The notes: generated from the letters alone by a model not told the origin. A stretch of DNA of 64,000 bases from Chloroflexota bacterium (GCA_016191345.1 JACPOU010000032.1:1-64000); one strand, 5' to 3'. Shown: positions 24,856 through 33,200, numbered from the stretch's first letter. Made by a program: numbers and translations.

Positions 24856-25272
24856 ATGGGATCAGCGCTTCGGCAGCTCCATGCGATCGCGGCCTGGGTC
24901 TTCGTCGGCACGATCGTGGTGCAGGTCTTCCTGGCCGGCGCGGCGATCGCGAACCTCGGCGGATCCGGCAACTTCGCGACGCATATCGACTTCGGCTACA
25001 CGGCGGTCGGACTCGCCTCGCTGGCGGTGCTCCTCACGGCGGCTGCGGCTCGGCTGCCGCGGCGCGAGACCGGGATCACCCTCGGGTTGCTCGTGCTCTA
25101 CATCATCCAGACGGCCCTGCCGGCGTTCCGGTCCTCCGTCCCGATGGCGGCGGCGCTGCACCCAGTGAACGCCATGCTCCTCTTCGGCCTGGCGGTGTGG
25201 TATGCCGTCCGGGCGTGGCGAAGGCGCGGCACGGCGCCGGGTGTCCCGACGATGCCTCCGGCGCAGGGCTGA
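24856..25272 (+). CDS. DUF6220-like small membrane protein
   Basis: 138 residues with four predicted helices and the stretch ALHPVNAMLLFGLAVW, as in DUF6220 proteins of unknown function. AGGAGGAG seven bases before the ATG fixes the start. It is followed 11 bases later by another four-helix protein gene and then an ABC exporter, suggesting one operon. Confidence 0.75.
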   Translation: MGSALRQLHAIAAWVFVGTIVVQVFLAGAAIANLGGSGNFATHIDFGYTAVGLASLAVLLTAAAARLPRRETGITLGLLVLYIIQTALPAFRSSVPMAAALHPVNAMLLFGLAVWYAVRAWRRRGTAPGVPTMPPAQG

Positions 25273-25283
25273 GGGAGCTGGCG

Positions 25284-25772
25284 ATGGACCTCTACACCTG
25301 GCTGGTGATCGGCCATGTCGTGGCCGTGATCCTCGCGCTCGCCCTCCACGGCGTCTCGGCATACGCGATGTTCCGCGTCCGGGCCGAGCACGATCGCGCC
25401 CGCCTCGGCGCGCTCCTCGACCTGTCCGGGAGTGCGCTGACCGGGGCGGGGATCGGCCTCCTCGTGGCGATCCTCCTCGGAATCTGGGCCTCGATCGTGG
25501 GCGGGCACTTCGGCCGGCTCTGGCCATGGGCCTCAATCGGCGTGCTCGTCGTCGTCATCGGCGCGATGACTCCGATGGCCGCAATCCCGATGAACCGCCT
25601 CCGCATCGCCCTCGGCATCCAGCGGACGAAGGCCGGCGACCCGGCGCCGCTCCCCGGCTCCGATGCGGACCTGGCCACGGCGCTCGCCGGCATCCGGCCG
25701 GTCGCCCCCGCGGCGATCGGCATCGCGGGCATCGCGATCCTGACCTGGCTGATGCGCGTGAAGCCGTTCTGA
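25284..25772 (+). CDS. Four-helix membrane protein, function unknown
   Basis: 162 residues with four hydrophobic helices (about 6-26, 50-72, 82-103, 140-158). The pattern (conserved His near residue 9, HGVSAYAMFRVR) recalls DUF2269-like proteins, but I cannot assign it firmly. Starts 11 bases after the DUF6220 gene and ends 11 bases before the ABC ATPase gene. Confidence 0.7.
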   Translation: MDLYTWLVIGHVVAVILALALHGVSAYAMFRVRAEHDRARLGALLDLSGSALTGAGIGLLVAILLGIWASIVGGHFGRLWPWASIGVLVVVIGAMTPMAAIPMNRLRIALGIQRTKAGDPAPLPGSDADLATALAGIRPVAPAAIGIAGIAILTWLMRVKPF

Positions 25773-25783
25773 CCGGCCTGGGC

Positions 25784-26800
25784 GTGATCGGAGCACCGGT
25801 CGTCGAGGTCCGCGACCTCGTCAAGGTGTACGGCGGTCATCGCGGCCGGCCGGCCGTCCGGGCGGTCGACGGGATCACCTTCGCGGTCGCCGGCGGCGAG
25901 TTCTTCGGCTTCCTCGGCCCGAACGGCGCCGGGAAGACGACGACGATCCGGATCCTCGCCACGCTGACCCGGCCGACGAGCGGCCAGGCGAGGGTCGTGG
26001 GCCTGGATGTCGCGGCGGCGCCGGCGCAGGTGCGGGCCCGGATCGGGCTGGCCATGCAGTCACCCGCCATCGAGGGGCTGCTCACCGGCCGCGAGAACCT
26101 GGAGCTGATCGGCCGGCTGCGCTGCGTCCCGGAGCCGGAGCTGCGCCGGCGCGTGGCCGAGCTCATCGAGCTCATGAACCTCGGCGCCGCCGCGGACCGC
26201 TACGCCGGCACGTACTCGGGCGGGATGAAGCGCCGCCTCGACCTGGCATCGGCCCTCATCCATCGGCCGGAGGTCCTCTTCCTCGACGAGCCGACGGAGG
26301 GGCTCGACCCGCAGAGTCGCGCCGCCCTGTGGGAGGAGCTGCTCCGGATCAACGCCGAGGGCACCACGATGTTCCTGACGACGCACTACATGGAAGAGGC
26401 GGATCGCCTCTGTGGGCGCCTCGCGATCGTGGACGAGGGCCGGATCGTGGTCGACGGCACGCCGTCGCGGCTGAAGCGCGACGTCGGGGAGGACCGGGTC
26501 GAGGTCGCGCTGCAGGTCGTGTCGGACGCGCTCGCGGATGCCCTCGTCGATGGGGGTCCGCAGGACTTCGGCGTCGAGGGCGTGACGGGCCTCGAACGAT
26601 CGCCGCGCGGTCTCTCGATCGCGGTCGCGGACGCCCGGGGCGCCCTGCCGGCCATCGTCCGCCGCCTCGACGCGGCGGGTGTCGTCGTCAGCGGGATCAC
26701 GATGCGCGAGCCGACCCTCGACGACGTCTTCCTCCGCCATTGCGGGCGCCACATCCGGGCCGAGGAAGCGGACCGGCCCATCGAGCTGGGCTGGATGTGA
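25784..26800 (+). CDS. ABC exporter ATPase (DrrA-like)
   Basis: 338 residues from a GTG start. Walker A GPNGAGKTT at 45-53; the signature is YSGGM rather than LSGGQ, as is usual in DrrA/CcmA exporters; Walker B LFLDEP; H-loop TTHYMEEA. The C-terminal ~110 residues are the DrrA-type extension. Its stop shares a base with the permease start (TGATG). Probably a drug or lipid exporter, perhaps controlled by the two-component pair upstream. Confidence 0.9.
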   Translation: MIGAPVVEVRDLVKVYGGHRGRPAVRAVDGITFAVAGGEFFGFLGPNGAGKTTTIRILATLTRPTSGQARVVGLDVAAAPAQVRARIGLAMQSPAIEGLLTGRENLELIGRLRCVPEPELRRRVAELIELMNLGAAADRYAGTYSGGMKRRLDLASALIHRPEVLFLDEPTEGLDPQSRAALWEELLRINAEGTTMFLTTHYMEEADRLCGRLAIVDEGRIVVDGTPSRLKRDVGEDRVEVALQVVSDALADALVDGGPQDFGVEGVTGLERSPRGLSIAVADARGALPAIVRRLDAAGVVVSGITMREPTLDDVFLRHCGRHIRAEEADRPIELGWM

Positions 26801-27588
26801 TGCGTCGCCTGTCCTCGTTCCTGCGCGAGACCCGGCTCCTCGGCTGGCGGGCGCTGAAGCGCTACTACCGGGTCCCGGCGAACCCCGTCTCGACCCTCCT
26901 CTTCCCGCTCATGCAGCTGTTCGTGTTCAGCCAGCTCTTCCGCCAGATCGTGTTGGTGCCGGGGTTCAGCCGTGGCGCGAACCCGGGCAGCTACCTCGAC
27001 TACCTCGCGCCCGGACAGGTCGTCTTCACCGTCTTCTTCGCGACCGCCTGGGCCGGCGGCAACCTGCTCGCGGATTGGCGCAACGGCTACCTCGACAAGC
27101 TGCGGGCGAGCCCCATCGACCGGTACGCGATCCTCGGCGGGGAGCTCGTCCTCATCTTCACCGTGTCCGCGGCCATGGCGGCGGCGATCCTCCTGCTGGC
27201 GCTCCTGCTCGGGGCGCAGATCGCAACGGGGCTTGCGGGCTTCGCGTCGATCGTCCTGCTGGGCGGTGGCTTCGGCATCGCCTGGGCCGGCACCTCGATG
27301 GTGCCGGCGCTCCTGACGCGCAACGAGCAGGCCACGAGCACGCTCGCGATGCTGTTCATGCCGATCGCGTTCATGTCCACGGCCTTCGTGCCCGCGGGCC
27401 TGATGCCGGACTGGCTGCGAGTCGTGAACGACTGGAACCCGATCAGCCACGTCATCGAGGCGATGCGATCGCTGATGACCGTGGGCTTCGAACCCGGAGT
27501 GCTCCTGCGTGCGCTCCTCGCGATCGGCCTCCTGGCGGCCGTGCTGCAGGGCCTCACGCTCTGGGCCTTCCGGCGCCTGACGAGCTGA
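26800..27588 (+). CDS. ABC exporter permease (DrrB-like)
   Basis: 262 residues with six helices of the ABC-2 type; the conserved segment FMPIAFMSTAFVPAGLMPDWLRVVNDWNPISH is typical of DrrB permeases. Coupled to the ATPase gene by a one-base overlap. Confidence 0.9.
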   Translation: MRRLSSFLRETRLLGWRALKRYYRVPANPVSTLLFPLMQLFVFSQLFRQIVLVPGFSRGANPGSYLDYLAPGQVVFTVFFATAWAGGNLLADWRNGYLDKLRASPIDRYAILGGELVLIFTVSAAMAAAILLLALLLGAQIATGLAGFASIVLLGGGFGIAWAGTSMVPALLTRNEQATSTLAMLFMPIAFMSTAFVPAGLMPDWLRVVNDWNPISHVIEAMRSLMTVGFEPGVLLRALLAIGLLAAVLQGLTLWAFRRLTS

Positions 27589-27610
27589 GCGCCCGACCCA
27601 CCGTCGACCC

Positions 27611-27616
27611 TACACT
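27611..27616 (+). promoter_or_regulatory. -10 element of the fumarylacetoacetate hydrolase gene
   Basis: TACACT ends seven bases before the ATG at 27624; no ribosome-binding site fits in that space, so a leaderless mRNA is predicted. Confidence 0.6.
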
Positions 27617-27623
27617 CGGGGTC

Positions 27624-28673
27624 ATGCGGATCGCCCACGTTCGCGAGCAGCACGCGCCGGCCGGGGCCGGGTGGCGCCTTGCCGCCGCCCTTGGCGGCTC
27701 GGCGGCTGGGGAACCCGAGCCCCGGCGCTGGCTGGACCTGGAGGTTGCCCGGCGCCGCGTCGCCGCCGCGAACCCGACCCTCGCCCACGACCGGGTCCTG
27801 TTCCGCCAGCCCGTGACGACCCTCGACGACCACCTGGCCCGCGGCCTCCGGGTGGAGGCGCTCGGCGAGATCGTCGACGGTTTCGCCGCGAGGGGCGACG
27901 ACGACGATGCCGTGCTCGACGCCGCGGACCTCCGGTTCGGGCCGCCGATCCTGCGGCCGCCGGCGTTCCGCGACTTCTACGCGTTCGAACAGCACGTCCG
28001 GACGATGTGGGAACGACGCGGCGGCGAGATCCCGGAGCCCTGGTTCCGCCTGCCGGTCTTCTACCTCTCGAACACGTCGGAGATCCGCGGTCCCGGTGAT
28101 CCCGTGTGGGCGCCGCGGGGATCGCAGGAGCTCGACTTCGAGCTGGAGGTCGGGGCGCTCGTCGACACGCCGGCGTTCGACCTGCCCGAGGAGCGGGCGG
28201 AGGACGCGATCGGCGGCTACTTCGTCCTCAACGACTGGTCGGCGCGCGACCTCCAGCGCGAGGAGATGGCCGTCCGGATGGGCCCGGCGAAGGGCAAGGA
28301 CTTCGCGACGTCGATCGGGCCGTGGCTGGTGACGCCGGACGAGCTGGCGGATCGGCGCGTTGCCGGCACCACCGGGCCCGAGCTCGCGATGCGGTCGGTG
28401 GTCCGCGGCGCGGACGGACGGGATGTCCTCGTCAGCGACGGCACGTGGTCCGCGTCGCATTTCTCGTTCGGGCAGATGCTCGCCCGGGCGTCGGCGGACG
28501 TCCACGTTCGACCGGGCGAGATCCTCGGCTCGGGCACGGTCGGCACGGGCTGCCTCCTCGAGGTGAAGGACCAGACGCTGGGGCGCTGGCTGGAGCCGGG
28601 CGACACGGTGACCCTGTCGATCGATCGCCTCGGCAGCCTCCGGTCGCCGGTCGTGGCACGCCCCGCGACGTGA
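27624..28673 (+). CDS. Fumarylacetoacetate hydrolase family protein
   Basis: 349 residues. The FAH fold occupies the C-terminal two thirds, with metal-binding acidic residues in ELDFELEVGALV and NDWSARDLQ and the typical GSGTVGTGCLLE near the end. In tyrosine breakdown FAH splits fumarylacetoacetate into fumarate and acetoacetate, and the homogentisate dioxygenase gene next door supports that role here. Other family members act on related 2-oxo or acylpyruvate substrates. No maleylacetoacetate isomerase is visible nearby. Confidence 0.88.
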   Translation: MRIAHVREQHAPAGAGWRLAAALGGSAAGEPEPRRWLDLEVARRRVAAANPTLAHDRVLFRQPVTTLDDHLARGLRVEALGEIVDGFAARGDDDDAVLDAADLRFGPPILRPPAFRDFYAFEQHVRTMWERRGGEIPEPWFRLPVFYLSNTSEIRGPGDPVWAPRGSQELDFELEVGALVDTPAFDLPEERAEDAIGGYFVLNDWSARDLQREEMAVRMGPAKGKDFATSIGPWLVTPDELADRRVAGTTGPELAMRSVVRGADGRDVLVSDGTWSASHFSFGQMLARASADVHVRPGEILGSGTVGTGCLLEVKDQTLGRWLEPGDTVTLSIDRLGSLRSPVVARPAT

Positions 28674-28749
28674 CCGCGGAACCCCTCCTCGCGGGTGTCC
28701 TCGCCCAGTTCACGGCTGACCGGCACTGCCGGACATGATTTCGCCCGCC

Positions 28750-28755
28750 TAGACT
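28750..28755 (+). promoter_or_regulatory. -10 element of hmgA
   Basis: TAGACT within GCCTAGACTGGA, the same 12 bases as at the cupredoxin lipoprotein promoter. The leader is about 25 bases and holds GAGGAGG (28768-28774), so this transcript is leadered. Confidence 0.5.
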
Positions 28756-28785
28756 GGACACCACTTCGAGGAGGCCAGTCGATCG

Positions 28786-30009
28786 ATGTACTACGTCCGG
28801 AATGGCAGCGTCCCGCCCCAGCGCCACATCCAGCACCGGCGGCCGGACGGCGGTCTCTACGCGGAGGAGCTGTTCGGCGTCGAGGGGTTCAGCGGTCGCA
28901 GTTCGCTCCTGTATCACCTTGTGCCGCCGACGCAGACGCACAGGATCGAGCCGGTTCGTGAGGTGCGCCTAGAGGCCGCCCAGGAGAAGGTCCACCGGCA
29001 TCACCTGACGAAGACCGGCGACGTCAAGCCGAAGGGTGACGCGATCTCCGGGCGGCGGCCGCTGTACTTCAACAGCGACGTCGTCTTCGGGATCGTCCGG
29101 CCCGCCGAGGCGATGCCTCCGGGGACGTTCTACCGCAACGGAGTCGCGGACGAGATGCTCTACGTCCACGAGGGCACCGGCGTCTGCGAGACGATCTTCG
29201 GGCCGCTCCGATACGGGCCGGGCGACTACCTCGTGCTCCCGATCGGGACGACCTGGCGCCTGGAGCCGGATGCGGGCTCGGAGCAGCGGATGCTCTACCT
29301 CGAGGCGCCGTCGGAGATCGAGCCACCGAAGCGCTACCGCAACGATTACGGCCAGCTCCTGGAGCACTCGCCGTACTCGCAGCGGGACATCCACCCGCCG
29401 GAGGACGTTCCCGCGCGGGACGAGCACGGCGACTTCGTCATCCATGTCCGCTCCACGGACCGGATCACGGCCTACCACTACCGGCACCACCCGTTCGATC
29501 TCGTCGGCTGGGACGGCTACCTCTGGCCGTTCCGGTTCAACATCGCCGACTTCCAGCCGATCACCGGCCGCGTCCACCAGCCGCCGCCGGTCCACCAGAC
29601 GTTCCAGGCGCGCAATTTCGTGGTCTGCTCGTTCGTGCCCCGCAAGTTCGACTACCACCCGCTCGCGATCCCGGCGCCCTACAACCACTCGAACATCAAC
29701 AGCGACGAGGTCATCTACTACGTGGCCGGCAACTTCATGAGCCGCCGCGGCGTGGAGATCGCGTCGTTCACGCTCCACCCCGCGGGCATCCCGCATGGGC
29801 CGCATCCGGGCACGGTCGAGGCCTCGATCGGGCGCGAGGGCACGGAGGAGCTCGCGGTCATGGTGGACACGTTCCACCCGCTCCACCTGACCAAGGAGGC
29901 CCTCGAGCTCGACGACGATCGGTACCCGTACTCGTGGCTCCCCTCGGACGACCACGAGAAGGAAGCCTCCGAGCTCGCCGAGCGAGGCCCGGAGGCGTTC
30001 CCGGACTGA
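28786..30009 (+). CDS. hmgA: Homogentisate 1,2-dioxygenase
   Basis: Opens the ring of homogentisate to maleylacetoacetate using Fe(II) and O2. 407 residues, shorter than the ~440 of the human enzyme. Likely iron ligands are H301 and E308 (PYNHSNINSDE) and H337 (GIPHGPHPG). Upstream histidines in RVHQPPPVHQTF also fit the family active site. It follows the FAH gene by 112 bases with its own promoter. Confidence 0.93.
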   Translation: MYYVRNGSVPPQRHIQHRRPDGGLYAEELFGVEGFSGRSSLLYHLVPPTQTHRIEPVREVRLEAAQEKVHRHHLTKTGDVKPKGDAISGRRPLYFNSDVVFGIVRPAEAMPPGTFYRNGVADEMLYVHEGTGVCETIFGPLRYGPGDYLVLPIGTTWRLEPDAGSEQRMLYLEAPSEIEPPKRYRNDYGQLLEHSPYSQRDIHPPEDVPARDEHGDFVIHVRSTDRITAYHYRHHPFDLVGWDGYLWPFRFNIADFQPITGRVHQPPPVHQTFQARNFVVCSFVPRKFDYHPLAIPAPYNHSNINSDEVIYYVAGNFMSRRGVEIASFTLHPAGIPHGPHPGTVEASIGREGTEELAVMVDTFHPLHLTKEALELDDDRYPYSWLPSDDHEKEASELAERGPEAFPD

Positions 30010-30082
30010 TCCCGTCCCGGACGGAACCAGCCGGCGTCGGTGCCCATCGCGGACTCGTGGCCCGCGGCGCGCGCCGGCGCGG

Positions 30083-30088
30083 CATGAT
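30083..30088 (+). promoter_or_regulatory. -10 element of the HpcH/HpaI aldolase gene
   Basis: CATGAT ends six bases before the ATG at 30095, fitting the leaderless pattern with one mismatch. Confidence 0.4.
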
Positions 30089-30094
30089 GCCCGC

Positions 30095-30877
30095 ATGACC
30101 GACTCCCCCCGCGACACCATCCGCCGCCGCATCCTCGATGGCGAGACCCTGTTCGGCGCCTGGACCGACATGGCCTCGCCGCTCGCCACCGAGATCACCG
30201 GCCGGGCCGGCTTCGACTGGCTCATCGCCGACCTCGAGCACGGCGCCGGCACGGAGGCGGAGCTCCTGCCCGTCCTCCTCGCCGCCGAGGCGTCGGGCGC
30301 GGCCGCCTTCGTCCGGCCGCAGTCCGGCGAGCGGCTGCGGATCGGGCGGGCGTTGGACATGGGCGCAGCCGGGATCATGGTCCCGAGGCTGGACACCGCG
30401 GCCCAGGCCGCCGAGGCGGTCACGTTCCTGCGGTACCCGCCGGACGGGGTGCGCGGCGTGGCCCTCCGGACGCGTGGGGCGAACTTCGGAACGGTCCCGC
30501 ATACCGAGGTCGGCGGCCTCAATTCGAGGATCGTCGGCATCGTCCAGATCGAATCGCCTGGTGGGCTGGCGGACGCCGACCCGATCGCCGCCATCGACGG
30601 CGTCGATGTCCTCTTCGTCGGACCGACCGACCTGTCCCACTCCCTGGGGATCCCGGGGCAGTTCTCGAACCCGACGTACACCGCTGCCCTCGACGCCGTG
30701 GTCGCCGCCTGCCGCCGGCACGGCAAGGCGGCCGGGATTCTCCTCTACGACCCGGCACAGTACGGGCCGCACCTCGAGCGGGGGTTCACGTTCATCGGGC
30801 TCGGGTCCGAGGGCTCGTTCATCGCGGGGGCCGCGAAGGCCGCGCTGGACGTGGCGAGGTCGGCTTCGCGGGCCTGA
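30095..30877 (+). CDS. HpcH/HpaI aldolase family protein
   Basis: 260 residues, a TIM barrel of the class II (metal-dependent) pyruvate aldolases. Metal ligands are expected at the Glu of IVQIESPGG and the Asp of GPTDLSHSLG; the catalytic His region is LEHGAG near residue 48. Homologues cleave 4-hydroxy-2-oxoheptanedioate or 2-keto-3-deoxy sugar acids to pyruvate plus an aldehyde. The exact substrate is not clear; its position after the homogentisate genes hints at aromatic breakdown but is not proof. Confidence 0.87.
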   Translation: MTDSPRDTIRRRILDGETLFGAWTDMASPLATEITGRAGFDWLIADLEHGAGTEAELLPVLLAAEASGAAAFVRPQSGERLRIGRALDMGAAGIMVPRLDTAAQAAEAVTFLRYPPDGVRGVALRTRGANFGTVPHTEVGGLNSRIVGIVQIESPGGLADADPIAAIDGVDVLFVGPTDLSHSLGIPGQFSNPTYTAALDAVVAACRRHGKAAGILLYDPAQYGPHLERGFTFIGLGSEGSFIAGAAKAALDVARSASRA

Positions 30878-30879
30878 CC

Positions 30880-31848
30880 CTATTCGTCCGCCAGCCGGAG
30901 GCCCGAGGCCGGCGCCGCCGACCCGCCCGGGCCGGTCTGGGCGATGACGACGCCGGCCAGGATCATCGCGCCGCCCAGGAGCTGGAGCGGCCCGAGAACC
31001 TCGCCGAAGAGCAGGTTCGCGAGGACGATCGTCCAGATCGGCTCCACCGTGCTCACGATCGAGGCGCGCGCCGCCCCGATCCGGTGGGCCCCGGCGTAGA
31101 AGGCCTGGACCGCGATGAACGTCGAAACGATTCCGACGCCCGCGATGCCACCCCAGGCAGCCGGCGGGATCTGGGCGGGAAGCACCGGCGCGCACGTGAC
31201 GAGGGCGCTCGACCAGAGGGCCGCCGCGGTGGCGGTGAGCATCACCGCGCCGGCGGCCGTGGGGTTCGAGCCGCCGTGAGCGTCCTTCCCGACGCCGGAC
31301 CTGCCCTCGCCGGACAGTCGGGCCGCGAGGACGATCCAGACCGCGTAGATCGCGGGTGATGCCGCCATGAGGAGCAGCCCGGAGATCGGGGGCATCGCAT
31401 CCGCCTCGATGTTGCCGACCGCGAGCGCGACGCCCGCGAGTGCGAGCGCGAGGGCGCCCCACGCGCGCCGTCCGTGCAGGCGCGTCCCGATCCGGAGTGT
31501 GAGGACGGCCACGAGCGCCGGGTAGATGTAGACGATGAGCGCGGCGAGCGAGGCCGGCACGGTCTCGAGGCCGGCGAAGTAGGTCGAGGAGTTGCCGGTG
31601 TACAGGACGCCCAGCGCGATCGCGCCGAGGAGCGCGCGGCGGTCCATCGCCCTGAGGCCGCGTCTCGCCGAGCCGCTGGCCGCCACCCCGAGCCAGGCGA
31701 ACGACGCGCCGAGCAGGAAGCGCCACGCCATGAGGACGTGCCACCCGACCCCGGCCGCGTACACGGGCTTGGCGAAGAGCGCGCCAGACCCGAATGCGAA
31801 CGCCGACACGATGGTCAGGCCGATGCCGATGGCGACGGAACGTGGCAT
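30880..31848 (-). CDS. EamA/DMT-family transporter
   Basis: 322 residues with ten predicted helices in two repeated EamA halves (PASLAALIVYIYPALVAVLTL in the first half, RASIVSTVEPIWTIVLANLLFGE in the second). Drug/metabolite exporters of this kind move amino acids or other small metabolites; the substrate is unknown. Convergent with the aldolase gene. Confidence 0.88.
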   Translation of the reverse strand: MPRSVAIGIGLTIVSAFAFGSGALFAKPVYAAGVGWHVLMAWRFLLGASFAWLGVAASGSARRGLRAMDRRALLGAIALGVLYTGNSSTYFAGLETVPASLAALIVYIYPALVAVLTLRIGTRLHGRRAWGALALALAGVALAVGNIEADAMPPISGLLLMAASPAIYAVWIVLAARLSGEGRSGVGKDAHGGSNPTAAGAVMLTATAAALWSSALVTCAPVLPAQIPPAAWGGIAGVGIVSTFIAVQAFYAGAHRIGAARASIVSTVEPIWTIVLANLLFGEVLGPLQLLGGAMILAGVVIAQTGPGGSAAPASGLRLADE

Positions 31849-31854
31849 CGCCGG

Positions 31855-31860
31855 AGGCTA
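31855..31860 (-). promoter_or_regulatory. -10 element of the EamA transporter gene
   Basis: TAGCCT on the minus strand ends six bases before the ATG at 31848, predicting a leaderless mRNA. A 14-bp tandem repeat array lies directly upstream. Confidence 0.55.
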
Positions 31861-31876
31861 GCAGGGGCGGGCGCGC

Positions 31877-31960
31877 GGCGGCAGCGGCGTGGCGGCAGCG
31901 GCGCGGCGGCAGCGGCGTGGCGGCAGCGGCGCGGCGGCAGCGGCGCGGCGGCAGCGGCGC
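31877..31960. repeat. 14-bp tandem repeat, six copies
   Basis: Six units of GGCGGCAGCGGCG plus one variable base sit between the divergent EamA transporter and XRE/nuclease-like genes, where the -35 region of the transporter promoter would be. Confidence 0.85.
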
Positions 31961-31984
31961 GAGTGATCCGGGAGTGAGCCGCCG

Positions 31985-32788
31985 ATGAGCGCCTCGCGTC
32001 AGCATCCCGCCGTGAACCTCGTTCGGCTCGGGACGTCGATCCGGGCGCTGCGCCGTCGTCGCGGCTGGCGCCAGCTCGACCTTGCCGCCCAGGCCCGGAC
32101 GAGCCAGCAGTCGATCTCGATGGCCGAGCGCGGCCTTGCCCGGACCATGTCGCTCGATCGGATCGAGCGCATCCTCGCCGCCCTCGAGGCGGACGCGGAA
32201 CTGGTCGTCCGCTGGCGCGGTGGGGCCCTCGATCGCGTCGTCGATGCCCGGCACGCGGCCCTCGTGGGCCTTGCGGCCGATCGGCTGTCCCGCCTCGGCC
32301 TGTCGGTCGAGCCCGAGGTCACGTACTCGGATTTCGGCGAGCGCGGCTCCATCGACCTGCTCGCCCTGGATCGCGCGCGCCGTCTGGCGATCGTCGTCGA
32401 GGTGAAGACGGAGCTGGTCTCGATCGAGGCGACGCTCCGGAAGCACGACGAGAAGGTCCGCCTTGCGCCGAAGATCGCGAGCTCGCGGACGGATGTGGGG
32501 CCGTGGGCGGCCTCACGGCTCCTCGTGCTGCCCGACACCGGTGCCGAGCGACGCCGAGTGGCCGCCAACGCGGCGGTGCTCGACCGCGTCTACCCGTTGC
32601 GGGGGCCGGCCGCGACTCGATGGCTTCGAGGCGAGGTGGCGGCGGGAGCCAGCGCCCTCCTGTTTCTGCCGCTCACTCTCCCGGCGAGTGGTGGTCGGTC
32701 CTCGCGCACCCCGTCGCGCGTCCGGGCGCCGGGACCGCGGCCGGCCACGCACGAACGGACCCAACCGCCGCGCCCGCCGCCGCGTTGA
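31985..32788 (+). CDS. XRE-type HTH protein with a nuclease-like domain
   Basis: 267 residues. The N-terminal XRE helix-turn-helix (about 14-70; LDLAAQARTSQQSISMAERG) is joined to a region with a restriction-endonuclease-like signature: D124 (GSIDLLALD), then E139-x-K141 (VVEVKTE), the PD-(D/E)XK pattern. It may be a DNA-binding regulator with a degenerate nuclease fold or a real nuclease; no partner gene is present. The last ~42 residues (from ~226) are Pro/Arg-rich and are read from the first 176-bp element, so the original C-terminus has probably been replaced. Confidence 0.7.
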   Translation: MSASRQHPAVNLVRLGTSIRALRRRRGWRQLDLAAQARTSQQSISMAERGLARTMSLDRIERILAALEADAELVVRWRGGALDRVVDARHAALVGLAADRLSRLGLSVEPEVTYSDFGERGSIDLLALDRARRLAIVVEVKTELVSIEATLRKHDEKVRLAPKIASSRTDVGPWAASRLLVLPDTGAERRRVAANAAVLDRVYPLRGPAATRWLRGEVAAGASALLFLPLTLPASGGRSSRTPSRVRAPGPRPATHERTQPPRPPPR

Positions 32789-32837
32789 GGCACCCGAACT
32801 CCGACCATCACCATCCCAGCGAGTAGGTGGCGGAAAC
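32662..32837. repeat. 176-bp paired element, copy 1
   Basis: Begins GTTTCTGCCGCTCACTC and ends GAGTAGGTGGCGGAAAC, imperfect inverted termini (13 of 17 positions complementary, 16 of 17 if G-U pairs count). The first 34 bases match copy 2 at 33 positions and the last 19 are identical, while most of the interior differs. It overlaps the 3' end of the XRE/nuclease-like gene. Confidence 0.7.
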
Positions 32838-32914
32838 ACGCTCAGTCTGGGCGTCGCCGGCCGCGCATGGCGCATGCCCCGGCGTCCAGTCCCGTCCACC
32901 GGCGACGAACCCCT

Positions 32915-33090
32915 GTTTCTGCCGCGCACTCTCCCGGCGAGTGGTGGTTGCTCCGCGAGGACGCCGACGCGCGCCTGGACTGGCACCAGTGCCCGGTCCC
33001 CGCACGGGCCAACCCGAGATCCGGGCTCGGTGCCGCGTCGAGCCGCGCGAATCGCTACCAACACCACACGGGCGAGTAGGTGGCGGAAAC
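32915..33090. repeat. 176-bp paired element, copy 2
   Basis: Same length and orientation as copy 1, starting 253 bases downstream of it, with the same termini (GTTTCTGCCGC at the left, GGTGGCGGAAAC at the right). Both left ends contain a small hairpin (CACTC, 7-base loop, GAGTG). CCT precedes both copies. No target-site duplication is obvious. Confidence 0.7.
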
Positions 33091-33187
33091 TCGGGTGGGG
33101 CTGGAGCGCAACCGACCCGTGCACCCGACCCCCGCCCCGCGCCCTCCCCGCGCCGCCGCGCCCGGTGGCTCATCCCGCGGAACGCCT

Positions 33188-33193
33188 TACACT
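33188..33193 (+). promoter_or_regulatory. -10 element of the CBS-KorAB operon
   Basis: TACACT ends seven bases before the GTG start at 33201, so the operon mRNA is probably leaderless. Confidence 0.6.
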
Positions 33194-33200
33194 TCGCAAC

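Larger units (their letters stand above)
32789..33200. other. Gene-free interval with the paired 176-bp elements
   Basis: No gene is supported in these 412 bases. They hold the right part of element copy 1, a 77-base spacer, element copy 2 and the promoter of the CBS-KorAB operon. Confidence 0.6.
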
